From the NCBI RefSeq assembly GCF_003286085.1, contig NW_020825288.1, forward strand, positions 17,422,001 through 17,486,000: 64,000 nucleotides of DNA. The letters are read 5' to 3'. The stretch comes from Drosophila persimilis (Eukaryota > Arthropoda > Insecta > Diptera > Drosophilidae). Every line of letters begins with the position of its first letter. Positions within the stretch are counted from its first letter, which is position 1. Position numbers and translations under genes: made by a program. Shown here piece by piece: positions 34,979 to 44,800 of the stretch. Under the pieces are notes generated by a model that saw only the letters and a list, made by a program, of their open reading frames with translations, did not search any database and had not been told where the DNA came from.

Positions 34979-36199
34979 ATTCTACTTTATTCAATGGACA
35001 AATGCTGCGTGCGCTTCCTTATATCGACATGAACTGCAAGAAAAACAAAACAAACGTTAGCGTGCTCTTATCGATAGCGATAGTTATCGCGGTATCGGCT
35101 GGCGGCCAGGGCCTCACACCATTACCGCCTAAAATGTGTACACACACACACACAAATGCAAAACGCACTGACTACACACTGGTGTACAGTGCACGAAAAA
35201 ACAAAACATGCGCCACAAAAAACTGTTTAATGCTCGTATTAGAGGGGAAATCGAATACCAATCAAATATGTGGTTTATTTGTTTTCATTACTTGTTATCT
35301 CTGATGCACTGAATGGGCCTTTTCGGGTATTCCAGATTGGCGCCTCTTTTGTTATATTTATTCGGAATCTGCTGCCCCCGGACCCGACGTTGGGCACACG
35401 GCAATCTAAATCACGTTTTATACAACAATTAACTGCCTTTCATTGCTACAATAAGAACGCACATCACTTGGGTCTGCTAAACGGCTTGCTTGGCACTTTT
35501 TATTAATTATCTACACTTTTTGCAATATGCAATTTATAACTTTTTCTGGCCACTGTAACTCGGCTTCATGTGTCAAGCAAGAAAAATGGCGCACCAGTGT
35601 ATCCAAACCAATGCGGCGCACGACTAGAGATGAACATTTGCGTCACGACCCAACATGGCACGGATATACAAATTTCCAACACGAAATATTATAATGCCTT
35701 GTTATATAAAATAAATTGATATATAAATAGGTATGAAATGGGTCTAATCAAGTCAATTCAGTAATAAGCTGGAACCTCAAAACAAGACAGAATACCATAT
35801 CTAATTACAGTTTTGTTGGTGACAAAATTCAATTTTTCAACACGCACACGCGGTCGACCATCGTGTCTTGACACGTAACACGAAGAAAACACGGTCCGTG
35901 CCCACCTCTACGCACGACACGGTGCTAACCTTTAAAAATACCAACTGCCTGGAAAATACCGCGAATGAAACGAGTTGGCAGCACCAACAGGGTGACCGTT
36001 TACGGTATTTAAATGTCGGGATTTTCTATGGGATTTTTTCCTCGCCACAATGTCCTTTTTCCCCTCAACAATGTCCCTTACATTCCATTTACGTTTTCTT
36101 ACGTATTATGCTGCTGGCAACATTCAATTTGTATGGACCAGAGTCATGTGCCGTGAAATCGAGCAGCATTGTTCCCCAACATGGCGCGGATAAAGCAAC
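34979..36199. other. woc upstream region and unassigned repeat-like sequence
   Basis: The first ~150 bp are the woc promoter. The remainder has no recognisable gene. Around 35860-35925 there are several CACG/CGTG-type inverted words (CGTGTCTTGACACG). A stretch near 35990-36060 contains TTTACGGTATTTAAA, reminiscent of the dispersed repeat nearby. Confidence 0.35.
35069..35076. promoter_or_regulatory. DRE upstream of woc
   Basis: Perfect TATCGATA palindrome, followed by a second partial copy (GCGATAGTTATCGC), about 90 bp upstream of the woc start codon. Typical of constitutive fly promoters. Confidence 0.65.
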
Positions 36200-37020
36200 A
36201 TTTTGAATACCCTGGGGAAATGGATGATCTAGAATGGAGGAAATGTTTGTTATCTAATGCACCAATATAGGCCAAAACTAGTCAGTCTCTGTTTTAAAGG
36301 TATTTCAACGACATTTTGAAGGTAGTGTTCTTCTTACAGAAACCAAGAATGTGTATCGGGATCGAGATATATTTACAATACCCTAATCATATGCATTAAT
36401 ATGTCTAAAACAGAGCAATCTGAGATAATTTCTATATTAATTACGTTTTAAAACAGCTTGGAAAACCAGTTTCTTCATATATATCAACGAAATAGGGTAT
36501 AGCTGAGCCCAAACTCCGGTTGACGTGACATTTCATACTCACTTACGTTACACTCCATACTAACTTACGTTGCCACTGTTTTTTTGTTGACCTTTTTTGC
36601 CTAAACCTTGTTTTATACACTACACAATAAAAGAGTGTACTTAAAAGTAGTCAATCAGGTAGACAATTTATTCATTAATGGTCTAAAATTATGTGGGCAG
36701 AGCTAATGGTTTTAGTTAGGCAGCATTATTCAACGGAATAAAGAAATTGAGCAATTGGAACGATTTTTCTCTTACGTTTTATTACGTTTCATTTGTTTGA
36801 CCTTTTTCGCTAAAACCTTTTTAAAAGCAAAATCCAAAAAAAGCATGTATTAAAAATAAGCCAGTTAAGTAGAAAATTGATTCATCAATCGTATACAATT
36901 ATGTGGGCATGGCTAAATGTTCTATATAGCTGGGAATATTCGACGGAATAAAGAATTGAGCAATTGGAACGATACTCGTTTGCTTATTCTACTGTTGTAT
37001 GAGCAAAAGTGCCTTGTGCG
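36200..37020 (+). mobile_element. Dispersed repeat, left flank of the arrow fragment
   Basis: Contains the complements of the modules seen at 8056-8340 (around 36231-36500). It then has two tandem copies of a module with GACCTTTTTCGCTAAAACC-type text, AAAATTATGTGGGCA and TTCAACGGAATAAAG, at about 36590-36770 and 36790-37000. Same family as 7540-8344 and 11172-11690, opposite orientation to the former. No coding capacity. Confidence 0.6.
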
Positions 37021-37059
37021 TCTGCCTACAGTGGCTTCAAATGACAGTAAGTCCTGATG

Positions 37060-38815
37060 TCACAGGGCACTCCCCAAAAACAGCCGCTGTTCCACGGCTA
37101 TTCCGTGCTTTCCACCTTCTTCGCATTTACAGTTAAAGTCGAGCCACAGAGTCTGCAGCGATGCCGAAACGACCAGCGGCGCCCTTTGGCGAAGTTGTGG
37201 CCCACTACTCCCTGCCTCAGCCCCCAGAAGACGAATTTCATAGGAAATCAATTGAAAAAGGAAGAAAAAGAACAGACCGCGGACTGGGGGTGGGGGTGGA
37301 ACAGCTGTTCGTCTGAAACGGCATCTGGACACCGTCTTCAGGATTCTGGCGTCTGGTGCGATGGAAAGACCGACAAGATCGCGTGTGCCGTGGGGAATAG
37401 GGCCTGCTCCATCTCTGCCTGTACCGTCCCCTCGACCACCTGCGTGTTGCCTGCCTCCTTCCTGCTGTTCTCGCGCCAGGAGCACATTGGCCGCATCTCG
37501 ACCGAGTACAAGGTCAACAAGGGGGCTGCTCCCACCTGTGCCTGGCCTGGACGGGGCATGACTTGTGTCTGCCCCACCCACTACCAGATGACCAAGAACG
37601 GGGTCTCCTGCAAGAACTACATCATCTTCAGCCAGAGGAACAGCTTCGGCCGACTGCTGCCGAACACGACAGACTGCCCGAATGTGCCGCTGCCAGTGTC
37701 CGGCAAGAATATCCGCGCCGTGGACTATGATCCGATCTCGCATTACATTTACTGGGTAAGGAGGATTAGCAAAAGCTGAGCGCGGTGTCCATAATATCCC
37801 TAATGCTTCTTTTTCTTTTTTCAGATCGAAGGCAGGAGTCACAGCATCAAGCGTTCTCTAGCAAATGGCACAAAGGTGAGCCTCTTGGCCAACTCCGGAC
37901 AGCCGTTCGACATTGCAATCGATATCATTGGGCATGCTGCTCTTCTGGACCTGCTCCTACTACAACAGCATTAACGTGACCATCCGCACAACTATGTTCT
38001 TAAAACGTTGCCTCTTTTAGCTTCCTGGGTGAATCCGTAAGCGTCAACGATACCGGGGACTCGGAAAAGCCTCGCAACATTGCCGTGCATTCTATGAAGC
38101 GTTTGCTCTTCTGGACAGATGTCGGCAGCCAAAAGGCCATGATTCGGGCCCGAGTCGATGGCAATGAGCGTTTGGAGGCCTACAAGCTGGAAGGAGTCAC
38201 GGCGCTGGCCCTGGATCAACAGTCCGATATGATCTACTATGCCCAGGCAAGCGAGTCGATGTGATGGAAAGAACAAGTAAGCTACGAATATGGGGATCCT
38301 TTAGACACATGTGTAATCCCCTGCTCCCTTGTTGCGATGCACATCTCGCAGGTAATCAACATTGCCGCCTAGGGGGAATTGTGTACTGGCTGGATGACAA
38401 GACCGGACTGGAGTGGATCACTGTCAACGGAGAGCGTCGTTCCGCGGGCCGTGTGAACACCGAAAGCGGAAGTGCGGCACAGTCGTCCAAATTGTTTCCA
38501 CAACTGAATAGCCAGAGGGGAGGGTGTGACACGCAGCACTCACGACGTCTGCTCGTGCCCCAAGCATCTGATGCTGCTGGAGGACAAGGATAGCTACGGC
38601 GTGTGCGCGGCCTGTGGGCCAGATCATTTCACGTACACGGCCCCAGTGACGGGGAATGGTGACATGAATAAGGACTGCGTACCCGCCTACAGGCGCTGTG
38701 ACGGCGAAAGGGACTGCCTGGACAAGTCGGATGAAGTGGGATGTCCCACATGCCGGGTGGATCAGTTCAGCTGCCAGTCCGGCGAGTGCTTCGACAAGGC
38801 TCTGGGAAAAACTAA
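37060..38815 (+). pseudogene. arr: Fragment of arrow (LRP5/6 Wnt co-receptor), broken copy
   Basis: Closely resembles part of the fly LRP5/6 ectodomain: an EGF-like segment (CVCPTHYQMTKNGVSC), YWTD propeller pieces ([62 protein letters not shown]), then LDLa repeats (RCDGERDCLDKSDEVGC, DQFSCQSGECFDKAL). A 69-bp intron with normal ends is retained at 37756-37824, so this is a DNA-level copy and not a retrocopy. Frame breaks are visible at about 37930, an extra ~37 bp at 37981-38019, a lost base near 38245 giving a stop at 38262-38264, and more disruption around 38270-38530. No signal peptide, transmembrane or cytoplasmic part. In melanogaster arrow is, as I recall, on another chromosome arm. 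The right end runs into repeat sequence, giving a spurious short C-terminus. Confidence 0.88.
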
Positions 38816-39150
38816 GGGTTTTAGTTAGCCAGAATTATTCAAGGAAAAAATTGAGCAATATGTACGACTATCCTCTTTCGCTTTTTTGTGTTGACCTATT
38901 TCGCTAAAACCTTTTTTTGTTTGACCATTTTCGCTAAATCCAATAAAAGCAAGATCTTAGATTAGGTCAGTCAAGTAAAAAAGTATTTATACTTATCGTA
39001 TAAAATTATGTGGGCATGGCTAAATGTTCTATATAGCTGGGAGTATTCGCCGGAAGATCAAAAACGAGGAATATGTAAAATATAACTTGAATTTGTCAGT
39101 ATATTTACGGTATATTTTTGAAATGAGACGGTACACTGAGCGCCAATAAT
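38816..39150 (+). mobile_element. Dispersed repeat, right flank of the arrow fragment
   Basis: Resumes at GGGTTTTAGTTAGCCAG with text matching 36708-36760. It then carries GACCTATTTCGCTAAAACC, AAAATTATGTGGGCATGGC and the terminal-like segment TACGGTATATTTTTGAAATG, which is the complement of about 7590-7620. Same orientation as the left flank at 36590-37000. Confidence 0.6.
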
Positions 39151-39192
39151 ACTAAAAAAATTCCTTATTATTTACCTATTTATTAATATTTT

Positions 39193-40143
39193 TTATTGTA
39201 TTATGGACCCCTCAGCATCCAGCAAGATATCTGGAAAGTGTTTGATGATCTTTGTGAAATGCGGAAATCGCACTACACTGTTGAAATTCAGACCATTCGC
39301 CGCCTGGTAGTCCTGGAGTAGCTGCACCAGTCGCTCCCGTGGCACTGTCTCTGTCGCCATCCATAACTGAACAAGGTAGTTGAGGGCGTAAAGCTGGACT
39401 TTCATGAGGCTCAGCTCGTTAACCAGCTGCATTCCGTTGGGTATGATCATCTAGAAAGGAGTGAGATAGAAGGGGGTCTATAGAGAATTTTGTGATGCTC
39501 CACTTACATCCAGGCACAGCTGCTCCAGCTCTGCCATACCGCATTGCCGAAATGCCAGGTCGAAAGCTGGTATTACATCCACCAGCGGCCAATCCTGCTC
39601 CTTGACTTTCTCAAAGAAGGCGGCCATCAGCTCGGGCATTTGGTAGGCATTCGATAGAATGAATATGTCCCCAATGATGTTGAGACCGACAAGCGGCGAG
39701 TCCACCTCGAACGTGTAGATGTACTCGAGGAAGATCTGCACGCTCTCCGGCGACACACCGTTCATCTGCAGCACTCCGTTCCAGTTGGGGTTCTTGAAGA
39801 TATCCGTCTCCATCTTCTCCGAGGAGGTGGCCAGAAATATGCGATGACACTCGAACGTCTTGTAGCACACGCTGCCCGCCTGCCCATCTGGCGTTACAGA
39901 CATGTTCTGCACATGGATCTGGCAGTCACTGTCGATGGCCCGGCGCAAGTACTCGATTCGCCGGATCCGGCTTGAGTTCATAATCATTTCATCGTCCATC
40001 GATGGCGGCGGCTGATTTGAATTATTCATCGCAGCGTAGAAGTCCACTTTTCCTCCGATTGGCGGATTGTTGGAGGGTCCACTGCTATCCACATTGTTCT
40101 TTTCGTCATTGCTCTGAAGGCTGCTTCGCTGATTTTGTTCCAT
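39193..40143 (-). CDS. BTB (POZ) domain protein
   Basis: Two exons, 40143-39508 and 39450-39193, joined in phase 0 across a 57-bp intron, give about 297 residues. A Ser/Asn-rich N-terminus leads into a BTB fold: DCQIHVQNM, CHRIFLATSSEKM, LEYIYTFEV and NIIGDIFILSNAYQMPEL. A short BACK-like helical C-terminus follows (MIIPNGMQLVNELSLMKV, YLVQLWMA, VVRFPHFTKIIKHF). BTB-BACK proteins are often Cullin-3 adaptors or homo-oligomerisers, but there are no Kelch repeats, zinc fingers or other effector domain, so its role is open. I do not recognise the gene. It is head-to-head with a second BTB gene of similar architecture (279 bp between starts), suggesting an old local duplication. Confidence 0.8.
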
Positions 40144-40422
40144 CGGAATTAATTTTCACTTATGAGGCCAAAAGATTTGAACAAACTTCCTGAATGTCGA
40201 AAGGACATAATTTATTGTGCTCTGAATGTCAGTCGAGGTCAAGGCTCATCTCGGGGCCTGCTCCGATACTGTCCATTCTGCCTTTTCCATTTTCAAATTT
40301 TCTTTCATTCTAGTTCTCTGTTCGGAGGGCATCATTTCCACGAAAAAATGCGCCAGAAATTTCATCTCTAAGTTTTTAGAAACATCTTTTTTTGGCCATT
40401 TCAAAATTGAATCTTTGCAAAA
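40144..40422. promoter_or_regulatory. Shared divergent promoter of two BTB genes
   Basis: 279 bp between the two start codons. AT-rich on the right side. No DRE or Motif 1 was seen, unlike the other divergent promoters in the window. Confidence 0.45.
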
Positions 40423-41682
40423 ATGAACTGCAAATTGCGTCGCCTGGATATGCTGCGGTCAGGACAGCTGTCCGACTGCGAGGTGCGCGTCTGGTATTCA
40501 GACAGGAATAAGCGGTGCCATCGGGTGTTCTGCTGCCACCAGTTCCTGCTTGTGTCCGCCTCGGAGGAGTTTGGGCGCCTGTGCAGATCGCCTCACTTTG
40601 AGCGGAACCATCGAGTAATCGATTTGGACGATGCCTCGCCCCAGGCCTACGAGGCCCTCATCCTGTACATCTACACCTACGAGGTGTGCAATGCCATCAA
40701 CCTGGAGATGTGCGGCGAACTCATGCTCCTGGCCATAAAGCACAAAATGTACGACTTTATCGACTGCTACCTCACAAAGTTGTCCGCACAGGATTGGCCC
40801 ATGGAGGTTGTCCTGCAGATATTTCATCTGGCCAATCAACACAACAGCCCCGTCATTATGGATCTGGTAGCAAAGGTAAATCGTCTCACAATATATCTCC
40901 TCTTCCATTTCATTAATCGTTCCTTCTGCCAGAAAATTCTTCCCATTGCCACCAAAATGTTGAAGGAGAATGTATTCCTGCGGCTGAACGTGCGCGAGCT
41001 CAAGGCTCTGATGATCATCATGAAGGCCGAGGAGATCGTACCCGACAAGGAGTTGCTATGCGCACTCAAGAAATACCAGGTGGCCAACAACTTGAGCTAC
41101 TGCGACATGGAGCGTTTCCAGCAGTTCGTTGAGGTGGCCCGGCTCTTTGAGGAAGTTTATTTCGCGGTGGATGGCTCCTTAACCATTCGAGCGAATGGGG
41201 ACGATGAAGACGACGAGTGTGTAACGGATTTGCCCAAGCCGGAGGAGGCCATATCCAGCACATTCAAGAGCAAATGCTCTGGATTCGTAGAAGAGCAGGA
41301 GAGCCTTTGTATGGAAATTTCGTGGAAGCCGTCGAGCCATTCGAACATTTCTAGAGTCGTGACGAATCAAGACCTCAAGCTGGATGTATTTGCAGCCAAG
41401 CAGAAAGTCTCTGGATTCGTTGAGACGCAAAAGAACCCCTCAGGATGCGTGGTGAAGCAGGAGAATGTCTGTGGATGCGTGGTGAAGCAGGAGAACGTTT
41501 GTGGATGCGTGGTGAAGCAGGAGAAGGACTGCAAACCCTGTTCCCCAATACAAAAGCAGTCGAACAATTTGAAGGGCCCTCGAGTCGTGGAGAAGAAGGT
41601 CCCGTCGAAAACCTGTGGATGTGGATGTCCAGCGGATGTAAAGAAGAAGCCAAGCGTGAACGACTGCCAGTACAGAGCTTAG
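40423..41682 (+). CDS. BTB domain protein with Cys-rich tandem-repeat tail
   Basis: ATG 40423 to TAG 41682. A 57-bp in-frame intron with good ends (GTAAAT at 40876, CCAG ending 40932) is probably removed. If so the protein is about 400 residues; retention would add 19 residues without a stop. BTB fold: LRSGQLSDCEVRVWY, CHQFLLVSASEEF, EALILYIYTYEV, MCGELMLLAIKHKMYDF. A BACK-like helical region follows (NVFLRLNVRELKALMIIM, ALKKYQVANNLSYCDMERF). The tail is unusual: repeated Ser-Gly-Phe-Val-Glu and Gly-Cys-Val-Val-Lys-Gln-Glu units, three of them perfect or near-perfect 30-bp repeats, and a CGCGCP end. Lys-Gln-Glu with hydrophobic residues before Lys could be SUMO sites (VKQE). Paralog-like partner of the divergent gene at 39193-40143. 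Function unknown. Confidence 0.8.
   Translation: MNCKLRRLDMLRSGQLSDCEVRVWYSDRNKRCHRVFCCHQFLLVSASEEFGRLCRSPHFERNHRVIDLDDASPQAYEALILYIYTYEVCNAINLEMCGELMLLAIKHKMYDFIDCYLTKLSAQDWPMEVVLQIFHLANQHNSPVIMDLVAKVNRLTIYLLFHFINRSFCQKILPIATKMLKENVFLRLNVRELKALMIIMKAEEIVPDKELLCALKKYQVANNLSYCDMERFQQFVEVARLFEEVYFAVDGSLTIRANGDDEDDECVTDLPKPEEAISSTFKSKCSGFVEEQESLCMEISWKPSSHSNISRVVTNQDLKLDVFAAKQKVSGFVETQKNPSGCVVKQENVCGCVVKQENVCGCVVKQEKDCKPCSPIQKQSNNLKGPRVVEKKVPSKTCGCGCPADVKKKPSVNDCQYRA
41444..41533 (+). repeat. Three 30-bp coding tandem repeats
   Basis: Three adjacent copies starting GGATGCGTGGTGAAGCAGGA inside the second BTB gene, encoding Gly-Cys-Val-Val-Lys-Gln-Glu-X-X-Cys. Near identity of copies indicates recent expansion. 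Confidence 0.9.
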
Positions 41683-41872
41683 ACGCGGGTCGGCGGTTTT
41701 TTTATTGAGATTTGGATATAATTAAAATCAAAATTATCGCTTTACGATTGGGGCTTACAGAATTAAATACTATTTTATAATATTAATACGCGAAAACGTG
41801 TGCCAATATGCCGATGCAACAAAATTTCTTAGAATAAATTAATCAACGAAGCGAATGGGAGCGGCGGGACGC

Positions 41873-44800
41873 CTAGGATGCCGTACTCATGCAATGGCGC
41901 GCCTTTAGCGGCGGCAGCATCACCAAATCCGAATCATCGTCATTGTCATCGTGGGTCAAGCTGCTGGGATTGATGCTCTGAAAATCCTCGTTGTCCAACT
42001 CATCGTCCTCCTCATCAGCAGTGACATGATGATGCTCTTCCTTCAGTTTGTTTAAACTGTCTCTTACAACCTCGATGTCCTCTACCACTTCCTCTTCCTC
42101 TTCCTCGCCGCAGTCATCGTCATCCTCATCCTCATCGTCATTGTCATCCTCATCAAAATCATTGTCCGACGACTGTTCTTCCAGGTCAAAGCTGCTACTG
42201 CTGCTGCTGCTGCTGCTGCTTATATTCTGCTGAGGATTCTTCTGCTGTGGCTGCTTCTCCTTCTGCGGCTGTTTCTCGATCGGCTTCTGCTTGGGTTCGA
42301 CCCGTTCATTCTTTGCATCGACAGCTTCGAAGTTGCCAATGTCCATGCCCGTGCAGTTCATATTGAACTTGCAGACCACTGCAATGCGTAGATTGACAAT
42401 GTGCGAGTAGAGTTTCACGGCGGGGCCCTTCTTCAGCAGCAGATGATCGCTCATATCTTCGCGCCCCAGCATGAGCAACGCCCGGCCATCGATGTCCTGG
42501 TCGAAGATTGTCTGCGCAATGCTGGGGGAGTTGAGCGCACGCTCCACGTACTCGTACACATCCCAGTTGGTCCAGTACAGCGGATTGCTCTGGATCTTGC
42601 TCAACGCGAAGGCGCTGTTCTTCTGCCAGAGACGATAGTTGCGCACGAACTGGGGCCCATAGTCCTTGACAATGGGCATGGCAATGGTGATGCAACGAGG
42701 ATCCACCGGCTCCTCCACTTGCACTTTATGGTTTGTACTTCCTTTCGACTCCCTTCCATTGGTTGTGGATTTCGCTTCCGTCTCTTTGGGAGTGGGTTTC
42801 GCTTTCTTCTCCTTGGGATTGGGCTTTGTGTCTTTGGGAGGGGGTTTTGTCTCCTTGCGAGTGGGTTTTGGATCCTTGGAAAGGATCTTTGTCTCCTTCG
42901 GAGTGGGCTTCGTTTCTTTAAGGGTGTACTTTACCTCCTTGGCTTTGGGTATCGTCTCCCTATGTTTGGCTGTCGTTTCCTTCTGTTTGGGCATCGTTTC
43001 CTTTATTTTGGCTGTCGTTTCATCCTGTCGTTTGAGTATCCTTTCCCTCTGCTTGGGCCGTGGCTCCTCTTTGATCACCTTGTGCTCCCCTTTGATCTCG
43101 GTCTTGGATCTGGGTATAGTGTCCCTGCGTTTCGGCTGGGTCCCTTGTTTGGGTTCAATTTTGGGCTCCAACTGTACGACCACCTGAGGCCGCACCTCCT
43201 CGATGCGCTCTTCATTGATGACCATCTGAACTTCATCGATGACTATCTGATCGTCGTCCTCCTCCTCCTCCTGCTCATCGATTACCAGCACTGGCTGCTC
43301 CCGCATGAACCCATCTCTATACGCTGGCAGGGGCGTCGCAACCGAGAACTTCATTGGCTCGCGGAGCGGCGCACGTGTGATCTCATGTGGAGCCACGCGC
43401 GCCGGCTTCACCGTTTTGGAGCGCCACTGGCGCCAGTTCTCCGGGGCATAGGGACAGCACTCAGGCAACGCATGGACGTTGAGATTGAAGCGTTTGGCAT
43501 TGCCAAAGCCGCGGCAACCATTCACATCGCAAGGCATCTGGGGCGGGGCCTGGAGGAATCCGGGCGGGGCCTCCAGCTCGTGCTGAGTGGCCTCGCACCA
43601 GCCAATGGGGTGCAAGTCGGTGCTGTCGTCCTCCAGCCAGAAGTAGTACTCGCTGGGCCAGCAGTCCAGATGCAGCTGCACACGGAACCCCTTCCGGACA
43701 ACCACTGTGGCCGGACGGATCAGGCAGGGATTGCGCTGATCCACAACTTCGAGCTTCATGCGCGCCTGAAAGTCCATCGGCTGACGCGGCGAGAATAGGT
43801 CCTCGGGAGCCGCTATACCGCCTTTGCGGCGCATGAAGTCCTCCCAGCTGAAGACCGTGTTGTGGTAGCTCGGGGGCACAATCAGCTGCTGGCGGCCGGC
43901 ATGCCAGCCGCAGGGATGAATGTACGGGGAGCTGATGTGCACCCAGAAGTCGTAGCAATCGTCCCAGCCATTGAAATGGACTCGTATGCGCTCGTCTAGT
44001 ATGTCCGCTACCGTGGCCACACAGATCTTGCCCGTGTCGTTGAGGTCCTCCGCCTCCAGATGCATACCACGTCGAAATCGATTCTCGCGCTTATACGGCG
44101 TATGGTTCAAGTGCGTGAACAGCACTCGGGGAGCCGCCTTTGCGTTGGTCTTCACCAGATAGCGGCTCCAGTTCCAACGCTGCGAGCAGTAGCCCCTCGG
44201 GGCCTGCAGTATTCGGTTTGTGCTCTCGCACCAGCCGGGCGGAAAGATGTCCAGCGAGTCGGCGTTCACCCAGAAGTCGTACATGCTGGAGTAGCCGTCG
44301 AAGCTGAGCTTCAGGCGATAGCCTCGTACCTCCGCGACGGTGCACACGCAGAACAGCGAACAGTTCTCCGGATCGATGGCCTCCAGCTTCATGCCACGTT
44401 CGAAGCAGTTCGCGTTGCGGGGAAACGGATTGAGGAACAGGTGGATGGGCGCCGTCAATTCGGGGCCGTGCGTCTCCATGTACTCGGTCCAGCGGAAGGG
44501 CCTCTTGGCCACCTTCTCCCGCGCCCGCTCCATCTGATGCTCCAGCCGAATGGCCCGCTGCTGCTGCGTTGGCGCTTTTTTGGCCTTGCTATGGGCTATG
44601 TTTGTGCCGGGAAAGCGTCGCTTTTGAGATCGTCGCACACATCCCACGGAGCAGTAATCTGTGGGCAAAGAGAAACAATTAGATTATTAAATGAATCCTG
44701 GAATCTGGACGCCCGATGGAACCCCATTACTCACGTGGCGCCAGAAAATCAGCGGCAGGGCCATGGCAATTGCATCGCTGGCACAGATAAAGCAACGGAT

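Noticed and set aside
42401..43798. 465-residue plus-strand open frame
   Set aside because: Antisense to the MBT/SAM exon of l(3)mbt.
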